A DNA stretch of 64,000 bases from contig NZ_PDJQ01000001.1 of the NCBI RefSeq assembly GCF_002563855.1, forward strand, positions 1,178,001 through 1,242,000. The letters are read 5' to 3'. Of the stretch, positions 1 through 8,080 are shown in pieces (position 1 is the stretch's first letter; every line of letters starts with the position of its first letter). A program made the translations under genes and the position numbers. This DNA is from Tepidiforma thermophila (lineage in GTDB: Bacteria; Chloroflexota; Dehalococcoidia; Tepidiformales; Tepidiformaceae). The notes beneath the pieces were generated by a model. That model was not told the origin of the DNA. It searched no databases and saw nothing but the letters and a program-made list of their open reading frames with translations.

Positions 1-1643
1 TCGTCCGGCGGGATCAGGATCTTCGGCAGCGTGTCGTTCCACGGCGTCGTGATGTACGGCTCCTCGAGCAGCCGGTCGTTGATATACACCTTCCCGTTCA
101 CGATCTCGATCGTCTCGCCCGGCAGACCGATGACCCGCTTGATCAGGTCCGTGCTCGGGTCGCGCGGGTCGCGCAGCACGATGATGTCCCCCCGCTGCGG
201 CCCGTGAAACACGTAGCGCGTCGGGTCGTCCCCCGGGTCGATAAACGGCAGGAAGTTCGACAGCTTCTCAAGGTCGACCTCCGAGTACACCAGCTTGTTC
301 ACGATCAGGAACTCGCCGTTCTCCAGCGTCGGATACATCGAGTTCCCGTCGACCTTGAAGTTGCCGAAGCTCGCCCGTACCGAGAGGAACACGAGCGCGG
401 CCAGCATCACGGTCTCGACCACCTCCCGGATCCACGCCTTGAGCTTCCCGTCGCTCCCGGCTTGCCCTGGCCGCTCGTCCTCCCCGGTCTCGGCCTCCGC
501 CAGCCACGGCGGCGTCCCTGCGACCGGCTCGACCGCGAACCCGAGCGGGTTCGCCCGGGCCTCCAGCTCCTGCCGGACCTCCTCCTCGGGGGCCCACCCG
601 TCGTCGGCCGGCAGGCTCCGCTGCGGCGCCCACGCGCCCAGGCGGATGAACGGCCGCTCCTGCGGCTCGTCCCCGGCCTCCGCCACGATCTCCGTCGCGT
701 TCTCGCCGAAGAGCGCCGAGAGCGCTGCCGCCGTCTCGGCTTCGAGGGCCGCGGCCTCCGCCGCATCCTCCTCCGGGTCCGGGGTCGAAGCGTGCGCCTC
801 GAACGCCTTCAGGATCACGTCGCCCTCGTCCTCGGTCGACCGGAACGCGTCGTTCTCGTCTTCCGCCGGTGACGGCTGCGGCCACGCCGGCTCTTCGAGC
901 GTTGCACCAAGCTGCGCTTCGAGGCTCGCGGCCAGGTCGAGGTCATCCTCCTTGCCGGTCGCGGCCGCCTCGGCGGTCTCCGCGATATCGCCCCACATAT
1001 CCTCGTTGCCGCCACCCCGGTCCTCGCCCGGCGAGGCCGCTGGCTGCGCGTGCGTCCATGCTGCGGGTGGTTCGAACACCGCCGGGCGCTCCCACCACGG
1101 CCGCTCCGCCGCCGCCGGCGCCTCCGGCTGGCTCTCGACCGCCGGCTCCGCGCCGGCGACGGCCTCCTGCGCCGTCTCCTCCGCCTCCGGCGTCTCCCAC
1201 CACGGCCGCTCCGCCGCCGGCGCCTCCGGCTCGTTCGCGACGGCCGGCTCCGAGCTTGCGACCGCCTCCTCGACGCTCTCCTCCGCCTCCGGCGTCTCCC
1301 ACCACGGCCGCTCCGCCGCCGGCGCCTCCGGCTGGCCCTCGACCGCCGGCTCCGCGCTGGCAACGGCCTCCTCGGTCGTCTCCTCCGCCTCCGGCGCCTC
1401 CCACCACGGCCGCTCCGCCGCCTGCGTCACCTCCGGCTGGCTCTCGACTGCCGGCTCCGCGCTGGCGACCGCCTCCTCAACAATCTCCTCGGCCTCGGGT
1501 GCCTCCCACCACGGCCGCTCCGCCGCTCGCGTCACCCCCGGCTGGCTCTCGGCCGCCGGCTCCGCGCTGGCAACGGCCTCCTCGAGAATCTCCTCAGCCT
1601 CCGGCGTCTCCCACCACGGCCGCTCCGCCGCAGCCGGCGCCCC
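1..1643 (-). CDS. lepB: Type I signal peptidase, catalytic C-terminal part of a frameshifted giant gene (runs off left edge)
   Basis: Cleaves signal peptides from exported proteins at the outer face of the membrane. Read leftward, an acidic linker is followed by one membrane segment (near 400-445), then the SPase box around GNSMYPTL with the nucleophile Ser codon at 339-341, and the general-base Lys in LIKRVIGLPGE at 138-140. The Ser-Lys pair and the PGE box are diagnostic of the family. The C-terminus lies beyond the window. This frame is open across 1-1643 but has no own start resembling a short LepB; it joins the long upstream frame (to 4402) through a one-base deletion near 1640, so the two pieces are very probably one gene. 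The extension would be cytoplasmic if the usual SPase topology holds. Confidence 0.9.
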
Positions 1644-2265
1644 GGCTGGCTCTCGACCGCCGGCTCCGAGCTTGCGACCGCCTCCTCGACGCTCTCCTCC
1701 GCCTCGGGCGCCTCCCACCACGGCCGCTCCGCCGCAGCCGCCGCCCCCGGCTGGCTCTCGACCGCCGGCTCCGCGCTGGCGACCGCCTCCTCGACGCTCT
1801 CCTCGGCCTCCGGCGTCTCCCACCACGGCCGCTCCGCCGCCGCCGGCGCCTCCGGCTGGCTCTCGACCGCCGGTTCCGCGCTGGCGACCGCCTCCTCGAC
1901 GCTCTCCTCCGCCTCCGGCGTCTCCCACCACGGCCGCTCCGCCGCGGGCGTCACCTCCGGCTGGCTCTCGACCGCCGGCTCCGGGCTGGCAACGGCCTCC
2001 TCGACGGTCTCCGCAGCCTCCGGCGCCTCCCACCACGGCCGCTCCGCCGCCTGCGTCACCTCCGGCTGGCTCTCGACTGCCGGCTCCGCGCTTGCGACCG
2101 CCTCCTCGACGCTCTCCTCCGCCTCGGGCGCCTCCCACCACGGCCGCTCCGCCGCCGGCGCCTCCGGCTGGCCCTCGACCGCCGGCTCCGCGCTGGCAAC
2201 GGCCTCCTCGGTCGTCTCCTCCGCCTCCGGCGCCTCCCACCACGGCCGCTCCGCCGCCGGGTCCG
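1084..2265 (-). repeat. Twelve-copy tandem repeat (about 105 bp, 34-35 aa) inside the signal peptidase gene
   Basis: The string cccaccacgg (encoding PWW on the minus strand) recurs at 1091, 1196, 1298, 1400, 1505, 1610, 1714, 1819, 1924, 2029, 2134 and 2236. Spacings are 105 or 102, all multiples of three, except 104 between 1610 and 1714, where the frameshift lies. Each unit has the pattern AERPWWE(A/T)PEAEE followed by VEEAVASAEPAVESQPE, with small variations. The block beginning at 1298 is repeated without visible change at 2134 over more than 100 bp, which indicates recent repeat exchange. Confidence 0.95.
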
Positions 2266-4402
2266 GTTCATCTGCCGGCATGCTCCAGAATGCCGCCTGG
2301 ACCGCAGCGCCAAACGCCGACGGGCTCAGCTCAACGGGCTCCGGAGCCCGCGCTTCGTTGTCCCCCCGCTGGTCCTGTGCCGTACCCCGCGCAGCGGCTG
2401 ACTCCGCCGGTGCCCCGAATACCGGTACCGGCTCAGGTGCCCACTCGTCCTCCTCCGGCTGCTCGGGCACCCCGCCGCGCGCAGCGGCAGGTTCCACCGG
2501 CTCCCGGACCATTGGCACCGGCTCCGGCGCCCACTCCTCGTCCTCCGCCAGTTCCTCCGCCCGGTCGAAGGGAACCCCTGCGTCCTCCACTGCCAGGCGT
2601 TCCTCCGCTCGAGCGGACCCGGACGTCCCCGCGGTCACCGGCGCACCCTGCGCGCGAACCTCCACCATAAACTCCTCACCGGTGGCCCGGCCTGCCGTTG
2701 TGGACGTGCTGGCGTTTGCGTCCCATCCCTCTGCGGGCGCCGAATCGGAGGGCGCAGCGCTGACGGGCGGCGCGTCCTCCTCCGTTTCGATCAGCCAGCC
2801 TGCTCCAGGTGCCACCGAAGGTTCGGGTGGTGGCGCCTCACCCCGGCTCCGCCCGAAAAACCGTCCGAACAGGCCGCGCTTCTCCTTTGCCGGCGGCGGG
2901 GTCGGCGCAGCGTCCCGCCGCGCGAAGATCCCGGCAAGCGGGTCCTCTTCGTCGCCGCCGGCCGGGCCTGCGCCCTCCGGCTCTCCGCCCGCGCGGAACG
3001 CCGCGAACGGGTCACCCTGGTGCACGTCGCCGCCCGCTGCGGGGGCCATCCACGCCGGCGCGCCGGCCTCCCGGTCGGCCCCCGGCTCCGGCTCTCCGCC
3101 CGCGCGGAAGGCCGCGAATGGGTCATCCTGGTGCACGTCACCGCCCGCTGCGGAATCGAACCACGCCGGCGCCCCCGCCTCCCGGTCGGCCCCCGGCTCC
3201 GGCTCCCGGCCAACGCGGAAGGCCGCGAACGGCTCATCCTGGTGCACGTCGCCGCCCGCCTGGCCCTGCTCTTCGAGCTCCCAGTCGAACGGCTTCAGGA
3301 ACTCCTCCGGGATCTCCCGGATATCGTCCCCGAGGGGCTTCTTCTTCGCCCACTCCCGCATCGCGGCGAGCCCTTCCGAGAGCCCCGGCCCGTCCTCCTC
3401 GCCTTTCTCCCGGTTCAGCCCGAAGAACTCGTCCCACCTGCTGCTCTTCCGCTCGCCGGCCCCCGGGGCGTCGCTCGCCGGGACGTCGGATGCGCGCCGG
3501 AGCCTGAGCGGCGGCAGCTCCGGCCCGTGGACCGGCCCCGCGGACCGCGCTTCGAGTCCGCCCTGGTCACCGCCGGGCGCCGGCGTCGCTGGCTCGGCAG
3601 CGCTGGCCGCTGCCCGTTCGCGCACCGGCTCCATGCTGGCCGCGGTGTCAGCCGCATCCCGGTCCAGGTGCCCGCCAGGCTCGTCGTCGTCGCGATGTCC
3701 CAGCCCCGGCCGCCGGTGCTGCTCCTCGCGCCCCCGCTCCGCCCACGTCTGCATCCGCGCAAAGATGCTCTCCTCGTTCTCCGGGCTGTCGACCGGGGGT
3801 TCTGCCGCGCCATTCGCCGGCGTCTCCGGCCAGGCGCCGGGTCCGAAGTCCCAGTTCAGCCGCGACCCCTCCTGCCGCTCCGTCCGCGACCGCAGCCGCA
3901 GCGGCGGCGGCTCGACCGGCGGAACGGCCGGCCGCTGCTCCGCGCTCCCCAGTCCCCCGTGCTCTCCTGCCTCCTCAGCCCGCATGCGCGGGCGCAGCCG
4001 CAGCGCCGCCTCCTCCGCCGGCGCGTCGAACGGAACCCGCTCCGTCGACCACTCGTCCGCGTCTCCATCATCGGCCGTCAGCCAGCCCGGCCGCCCGGCC
4101 CTCGGCTCCTCCCGCCGACCCGCCGGGCGCTCCGCTTCGTTCTCCCGTTTCTTCCGGCCAAGCCTGAACAGCCCGCGCTTCTTCGGCGGCTCCGGCTCCG
4201 GGCGCCGCAGCACAAACGGGTCCCCCCGCTCCGGCTCGGCCGGCTCAGCCGAACCCTGCCGCAACCGCTCCCGCAGCAGGCGGTTCTTCTCCTCCTGCCG
4301 CTTCCATGCATCGCTCGGGAGGTCGAAGTACCACCCCTGCGGGTCCTGCTCTCCTGATGCAAGCTCGTCGAGGGGCCGCCCCTCGCCATCGTTCATCGTC
4401 AT
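1532..4402 (-). CDS. N-terminal repetitive extension of the signal peptidase gene (long acidic low-complexity region)
   Basis: A 956-residue frame rich in Glu, Ala, Pro and Trp with no recognisable enzyme domain. It begins with a charged stretch containing WYFDLPSDAWKRQEEKNRLL, continues through Arg/Glu-rich disordered sequence, then three 37-residue repeats (GGDVHQ...FAAF) and then 34-35-residue repeats centred on AERPWWEAPEAEE. The last roughly 36 codons (1532-1640) turn into Arg-rich nonsense because of a one-base deletion; the repeat resumes in the other frame and leads into the LepB catalytic domain. The ATG at 4402 has TATGGT six nt upstream, and ATG 4396 has TACGCT seven nt upstream, so either may be the start. 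Such a long extension on LepB is unusual and its role is unknown; scaffolding or protein binding is only a guess. Confidence 0.75.
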   Translation of the reverse strand: MTMNDGEGRPLDELASGEQDPQGWYFDLPSDAWKRQEEKNRLLRERLRQGSAEPAEPERGDPFVLRRPEPEPPKKRGLFRLGRKKRENEAERPAGRREEPRAGRPGWLTADDGDADEWSTERVPFDAPAEEAALRLRPRMRAEEAGEHGGLGSAEQRPAVPPVEPPPLRLRSRTERQEGSRLNWDFGPGAWPETPANGAAEPPVDSPENEESIFARMQTWAERGREEQHRRPGLGHRDDDEPGGHLDRDAADTAASMEPVRERAAASAAEPATPAPGGDQGGLEARSAGPVHGPELPPLRLRRASDVPASDAPGAGERKSSRWDEFFGLNREKGEEDGPGLSEGLAAMREWAKKKPLGDDIREIPEEFLKPFDWELEEQGQAGGDVHQDEPFAAFRVGREPEPGADREAGAPAWFDSAAGGDVHQDDPFAAFRAGGEPEPGADREAGAPAWMAPAAGGDVHQGDPFAAFRAGGEPEGAGPAGGDEEDPLAGIFARRDAAPTPPPAKEKRGLFGRFFGRSRGEAPPPEPSVAPGAGWLIETEEDAPPVSAAPSDSAPAEGWDANASTSTTAGRATGEEFMVEVRAQGAPVTAGTSGSARAEERLAVEDAGVPFDRAEELAEDEEWAPEPVPMVREPVEPAAARGGVPEQPEEDEWAPEPVPVFGAPAESAAARGTAQDQRGDNEARAPEPVELSPSAFGAAVQAAFWSMPADEPDPAAERPWWEAPEAEETTEEAVASAEPAVEGQPEAPAAERPWWEAPEAEESVEEAVASAEPAVESQPEVTQAAERPWWEAPEAAETVEEAVASPEPAVESQPEVTPAAERPWWETPEAEESVEEAVASAEPAVESQPEAPAAAERPWWETPEAEESVEEAVASAEPAVESQPGAAAAAERPWWEAPEAEESVEEAVASSEPAVESQPGRRLRRSGRGGRRRRLRRFSRRPLPARSRRPRASRG
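1610..1714 (-). other. One-base frameshift site in the repeat array
   Basis: Ten of the eleven repeat spacings tested are multiples of three except this one, which is 104. Other units read gcgcctccggctgg here, whereas 1638-1648 reads gcgccccggctgg with one base missing. Restoring it joins the 956-residue frame to the LepB frame. It is either a C-run sequencing or assembly error or a true mutation. Confidence 0.85.
2980..3260 (-). repeat. Three-copy 111-bp tandem repeat inside the same gene
   Basis: The segment gcgcggaa(c/g)gccgcgaa begins near 2991, 3102 and 3213, giving a strict 111-bp period. Each unit encodes about 37 residues on the minus strand, with GGDVHQ(D/G)(D/E)PFAAFR as the conserved half and GADREAGAPAW as the other. 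The third copy (lowest coordinates) is diverged at its end. Confidence 0.9.
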
Positions 4403-4408
4403 CAGCGT

Positions 4409-4414
4409 ACCATA
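4409..4414 (-). promoter_or_regulatory. Putative -10 element (TATGGT) of a leaderless signal peptidase transcript
   Basis: On the minus strand TATGGT is separated by six nt from ATG 4402; an overlapping TACGCT (4404-4409) lies seven nt from ATG 4396. No Shine-Dalgarno sequence is present. Confidence 0.4.
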
Positions 4415-4469
4415 GCCTCCCCGCTGGCCCGGGCGGCGCTCCGGCTTCGCCCTTTACAGCCGATTGACC

Positions 4470-4475
4470 TACCCT
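4470..4475 (+). promoter_or_regulatory. Putative -10 element (TACCCT) of the sigma factor operon
   Basis: TACCCT lies eight nt before ATG 4484, with a weak TTCGCC 18 nt upstream as a possible -35. There is no Shine-Dalgarno sequence, consistent with a leaderless message. Confidence 0.4.
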
Positions 4476-4483
4476 CGGCGCAC

Positions 4484-5101
4484 ATGGCCGACATGCTCGA
4501 ACCCCCGGACGAGCACCTGGTCTCTTTGTCAAAAGACGGCAATCTTGCCGCCTTCAACAGCCTCGTCGACCGCTACCAGTCCATCGTCTTCAGCCTTTGC
4601 TACCGCCTCATCGGCGAACGAACCGCCGCCGAAGACGCTGCCCAGGAAACCTTCCTCTCCGCCTTTCGCGCCCTTCACCAGTTCAGCGGCGGCAGCTTCC
4701 GCGGCTGGCTCCTCCGCATCGCCACAAATTGCGCCCGCGATGAACTCCGCCGCCGCATGCGCCGCATCCCTGCCCGCTCCCTCGCCGCCGAGACGGACGA
4801 CGACCTCGCCATCGACCCGCCCGCCCCCGGCGCTGACCCCGCTCTCGCCCTCGACGACCGTACCCTCGGCCCCGCGCTCGAAGCCGCCCTCCGCAGCCTC
4901 CCGCCCGACCAGCGCGAGGTCGTCCTCCTCGCCGACGTCCACGGCCTCCAGTACGAAGAGATCGTCGCTATCACCGGCGTCACCATGGGCACCGTCAAAT
5001 CCCGTCTCTTCCGTGCCCGCGAACGCCTCCGCCGCGCCCTCCAGCGCCGCCCGGAACTTTTCACGCGCTCAGGACGTCTCCACGACCGAGGGGAACAATG
5101 A
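4484..5101 (+). CDS. ECF-type (sigma-70 family) RNA polymerase sigma factor
   Basis: Directs RNA polymerase to a stress regulon. The 205-residue protein has region 2 (LVDRYQSIVFSLCYRLIG, then EDAAQETFLSAF) at about residues 24-70 and region 4 (LPPDQREVVLLADVHGLQYEE, then TVKSRLFRARERLR) at about 135-190. There is no region 1 or 3, as in ECF sigma factors. An acidic Pro-rich linker separates the two regions. Its TGA overlaps the ATG of the next gene (ATGA at 5098-5101), whose product is a zinc anti-sigma factor, so the pair is probably a sensor and effector. The start at 4484 was chosen because the TACCCT element sits just upstream; ATG 4493 is an alternative. Confidence 0.93.
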   Translation: MADMLEPPDEHLVSLSKDGNLAAFNSLVDRYQSIVFSLCYRLIGERTAAEDAAQETFLSAFRALHQFSGGSFRGWLLRIATNCARDELRRRMRRIPARSLAAETDDDLAIDPPAPGADPALALDDRTLGPALEAALRSLPPDQREVVLLADVHGLQYEEIVAITGVTMGTVKSRLFRARERLRRALQRRPELFTRSGRLHDRGEQ

Positions 5102-5892
5102 TCGACTGGCTCTTTCGCAGGCATCGCCGCTGGCACGACCTCTTGACGGACGTCGTCAGCGGCCGCGCAGCCCCTGGCGAACGCGACGCCTTCGATCGCC
5201 ACCTCGCCGCCTGCGATGCCTGCCGCACCCGCTTCGAAGGGCAGCAGGCCATTCGCGCCGCCCTCCGCGGGCTCCCCCTCCTCGAGCCCTCGCGGTCGCT
5301 CCGGCTCTCCCCGGCCATGGTCGAGGCTTCCAACCCCCCGGCCCGGCCGCCGGGCCGCTCCCCGGTTGTCCTCATAACCCGGGTCGCCGCCGCTGCCGCC
5401 GTCGCCCTCTTCGCCGCCGTCGCCGTGCTCACGCTGGCCGATACCCCGGACCGCGGCAGCGTCTCTACCGCGCCCGCCGACGGCCCTGCCGGGGTCGGTC
5501 TCATGAGCACCGAAGCGGCCGATGATGCGCCTGTTGCTCCGCTTGCCGCTCCCTCGCCCGAGGCGGCGTTAACTGCCGGCGTCGGGCCTCCACCGAATGG
5601 CGGCGTCAGCGGTGCTGGCGCGACCGCCCCCGTCGGCGTCACCCCCGCGCCGCAGCCGGCCGCCGCCGGCGAAGCCCCGCCGCATGACGCATCCGCCAGC
5701 CCCGCCCCCGGCGAGCGCGCCGCCGATACGACCGCGCCAAAAGCTGCCGGCGATGCGCTCGGCCCCGCCTCCGCATCCCGTTCCGAAACGACGGAGGCCC
5801 GCTGGCCGCTGTACGCCTCCGGCGCCCTCGCCGTCCTCGCCCTTGTCGCCCTCGCCGCCGTCGAACTCCGCCGCAGGAGGCGCACCCCATGA
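5098..5892 (+). CDS. Membrane anti-sigma factor with zinc-finger (zf-HC2/ZAS) domain
   Basis: Probably holds the upstream sigma factor inactive at the membrane. The cytoplasmic N-terminus carries the H-x3-C-x2-C signature (His35, Cys39, Cys42 in DRHLAACDAC). A membrane segment follows at about residues 90-114. Then comes a long Ala/Pro/Gly-rich stretch, presumably outside the cell, and a second hydrophobic segment near the C-terminus ending in RRRRR. The second anchor is unusual for this family and would make the Pro-rich part an external loop, a possible sensory or cleavage region. It overlaps the sigma gene and the following lipoprotein gene by ATGA at both ends, so the genes are co-translated. 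Confidence 0.85.
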   Translation: MIDWLFRRHRRWHDLLTDVVSGRAAPGERDAFDRHLAACDACRTRFEGQQAIRAALRGLPLLEPSRSLRLSPAMVEASNPPARPPGRSPVVLITRVAAAAAVALFAAVAVLTLADTPDRGSVSTAPADGPAGVGLMSTEAADDAPVAPLAAPSPEAALTAGVGPPPNGGVSGAGATAPVGVTPAPQPAAAGEAPPHDASASPAPGERAADTTAPKAAGDALGPASASRSETTEARWPLYASGALAVLALVALAAVELRRRRRTP

Positions 5893-6623
5893 CCCCCACG
5901 CGACTGGCCGCCTTCCTGGCCGCGCTGCCTCTCGTCGCCGTGCTCGCGGCTGCCTGCAGCGGCGACACCACCATCGTCGCAGGAGAATCAACCACGGACC
6001 TCGGCATCACCGTCACCGGCACCGGCGAAGCCGCCGCCGCCCCCGACATGGCCATGCTCGACCTCGGCGTTGAAGTAACCGCCGCCTCCGTCGCCGACGC
6101 CCGTGAGCGCGCGGCCCAGGCCGCCAGCCGCCTCATCGCCTCGGTGAAAGGCAACGGCGTCGCCGACCGCGACATCCAGACCCGCGCCATCGCCGTCCAG
6201 CCCCAGTACGACTACTCCCGCTCCGGCCCGCCGGTCATCACCGGCTACACCGTCCAGAACCTCCTGGCGGTCCGCGTGCGCGACCTCGACCGCCTCGGCA
6301 AAGTCATCGACGACGCACTCGCCGCCGCCGGCGATGCCGCCCGGCTCAACAGCCTCCAGCTCGGCTTCAGCAAGCAGGACGACCTCCTCGAAACTGCCCG
6401 CAAAAACGCCGTCGCCGACGCCCGCAAGCGCGCCGAGACCTTTGCCGCTGCCGCCGGCGTCCGCGTCGGCGCTGTCCTTGCCATCACCGAGACCGCCGCC
6501 AGCGGCCCAATTCCCCTCGGCCTCCCCGCCGCCCGCTCCACCGCCGACACCGCCACCCCCATCGAGCCCGGCGAATCCACCGTCACCGTCACCGTCTCCG
6601 TCCGCTTCGCCGTCGCACAGTAG
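5889..6623 (+). CDS. SIMPL-domain (DUF541) lipoprotein
   Basis: A 244-residue exported protein. The signal peptide ends in the lipobox LAAAC (Cys about 23), so it should be a lipid-anchored envelope protein. The remainder matches the SIMPL/DUF541 pattern: an early GITVTGTGEAAAAPDMA strand, VTAASVADARERAA, GVADRDIQTRAIAVQPQYDY and a C-terminal SVRFAV. SIMPL proteins are periplasmic or surface proteins of poorly defined function, some implicated in oxidative or envelope stress. It is the third gene of the sigma/anti-sigma operon (ATGA overlap at 5889), which supports a role in the same stress response. The exact biochemical activity cannot be read from sequence. Confidence 0.85.
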   Translation: MTPTRLAAFLAALPLVAVLAAACSGDTTIVAGESTTDLGITVTGTGEAAAAPDMAMLDLGVEVTAASVADARERAAQAASRLIASVKGNGVADRDIQTRAIAVQPQYDYSRSGPPVITGYTVQNLLAVRVRDLDRLGKVIDDALAAAGDAARLNSLQLGFSKQDDLLETARKNAVADARKRAETFAAAAGVRVGAVLAITETAASGPIPLGLPAARSTADTATPIEPGESTVTVTVSVRFAVAQ

Positions 6624-6677
6624 CCCGCCGCCCGCCCGGAAATCCCCGGTCAAGCCCGCCGCTTTACAGCCCATCCG

Positions 6678-7532
6678 GTGGGCCGCCACCCTGTTCCTGT
6701 GAAGCCCCTCCTGGCCGCCATCCTCGCGCCCGTCGCCGCCATCCTCCTCCTCGCAGGCGCGGCCGTCCTCGTCCTGCGCTCCGCCTCCGATGCCGGCACC
6801 GATGCTCCCCGCACGCAGCCAGCCTCGCCCGTCGAACCCCGCACCTCGCCGACCATCCCCGCCGCCGGCGACGTCTGCCAGGGCGTCGCGAAAATGCCCG
6901 ACCCCGGCCAGCCGCGCCGCTTCTCGCCCGAATACACCACCATCACCGAAGCAGCCGGCATCACCATCGTGGCCAACCGCGACGTCTCCCCCCGCGCCGT
7001 CGAAGCCGCGAAGCGCACCGTCGAACGCTTCTTCGCCAGCAACGACCTCGAACAGGCCCTCGCCGCCGATGGCGCCTACGTTATCATCGCTGCCTCAGGC
7101 CAGGGCGTCCTCGACCTCCCTGAGTTCCGCTGCCTGGCCGAAACCGGGTCCCGCGACTTCTTCGACCACGTCTGCGGCGTCGCCGACCGCGCCGACTACC
7201 CGGTCGTCACCGTCAACGAAGACGACCTCCTCGGCCGCCGCTCAGGCCCCTGCGGCGGACTCAACATCCTCTACCACGAACTCGGCCACCTCGTGATGGG
7301 CTGGGCCATCCCGCCCGCCGACTACTTCGATATCCGCCAGCTCTATGCCAGCGCGATGGCCGCCGGCAAGTACCGCGGCGACTACGCCGCCACCAACGCC
7401 GAGGAGTACTTCGCCGAAGGCACCCAGGCCTACTTCCTCCACAGCGACCTCCGCGGCCGCCGCGACCGCGACTGGCTCCGCAGCTACGACCCCGACCTCT
7501 ACGCGCTCCTCGCCCGCATCTACGGCGAGTAG
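6678..7532 (+). CDS. Membrane-anchored putative zinc metalloprotease (HExxH)
   Basis: An N-terminal hydrophobic segment (AAILAPVAAILLLAGAAVLV) acts as signal anchor, followed by a Pro/Thr-rich linker and a catalytic-looking domain. YHELGH supplies His200, Glu201 and His204, and NAEEYFAEG (Glu242/243) is a plausible third zinc ligand, a gluzincin-like arrangement. Cys pairs in the external part may form disulphides. It lies 54 nt after the SIMPL gene and may belong to the same stress operon. The listed start is GTG 6678; GTG 6699 immediately before the basic residue of the signal anchor is equally possible. I cannot assign a peptidase family; substrate unknown. Confidence 0.7.
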   Translation: MGRHPVPVKPLLAAILAPVAAILLLAGAAVLVLRSASDAGTDAPRTQPASPVEPRTSPTIPAAGDVCQGVAKMPDPGQPRRFSPEYTTITEAAGITIVANRDVSPRAVEAAKRTVERFFASNDLEQALAADGAYVIIAASGQGVLDLPEFRCLAETGSRDFFDHVCGVADRADYPVVTVNEDDLLGRRSGPCGGLNILYHELGHLVMGWAIPPADYFDIRQLYASAMAAGKYRGDYAATNAEEYFAEGTQAYFLHSDLRGRRDRDWLRSYDPDLYALLARIYGE

Positions 7533-7537
7533 CCGCC

Positions 7538-8080
7538 CTACGCCTTCCCCTCTTTGCGCAGCACGGCGTACCGCAGCGCCGCCTTCCCAAGGTACTCGTC
7601 CAGCTCCGGGTACCGCGAGCGCAGCGCGACCATGAACTCGTTCATCGGCAGCCGGCGCCGCTCCCAACCGCTCGGCGTGTCCCCAACCTCCTTCGCCACC
7701 ACCAGGTACAGCGGCCGGACCGTGAGCGTTCCCTGCGGGTACTCCCGGTTGTGCCGCGTCGCCTTGCATTCGAAAAATCCCACGAGCTCCACCAGCCCGG
7801 GCTCGATGCCCATCCGCCCCCGCACTTCATCCTCCACAAACTGCTGGGCGTGCCGCTCGCCGGTCGGCCCCTCCACAATCCCCCAGGCCGGCTCGCCCGG
7901 CCGCCGCAGCACGTACCCCTTCTCTCCCGCCACCACCATCGCGTACGCGTAGTTCACCGGTGCATTCGGCGGCAGCACCTGCTCATTAACCCACCGCGCC
8001 CGCCACTGGTCCTGCAGGTTCAGCTCGACAACCCCCGGCCACCGGGGTTCGTACGCGGCCAGTGCCGCAAGGTTCACCAT
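7538..8080 (-). CDS. Uncharacterised protein with a degenerate Nudix-like region
   Basis: 180 residues, cytoplasmic, last gene of a three-gene operon and overlapping the upstream GcvT-like gene by seven nt. The middle reads GIVEGPTGERHAQQ then FVEDEVRGRMGI, which follows the spacing of a Nudix box, but the catalytic Glu pair of REUxEE is replaced, so hydrolase activity is doubtful. It could be a non-catalytic Nudix fold used for binding. The C-terminus (NEFMVALRSRYPELDEYLGKAAL) is helical. Function not recognised. Confidence 0.6.
   Translation of the reverse strand: MVNLAALAAYEPRWPGVVELNLQDQWRARWVNEQVLPPNAPVNYAYAMVVAGEKGYVLRRPGEPAWGIVEGPTGERHAQQFVEDEVRGRMGIEPGLVELVGFFECKATRHNREYPQGTLTVRPLYLVVAKEVGDTPSGWERRRLPMNEFMVALRSRYPELDEYLGKAALRYAVLRKEGKA

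Noticed and set aside
1084-2265. CRISPR array
   Set aside because: The 105-bp repeats are contiguous, in phase with codons and encode a protein; there are no unique spacers.
1050-4415. Very long plus-strand open frames (791, 510 and 1121 codons) opposite lepB
   Set aside because: They are antisense shadows caused by GC-rich repetitive sequence; composition is Ser/Ala/Pro/Arg low-complexity and no motif or ribosome-binding site supports them.
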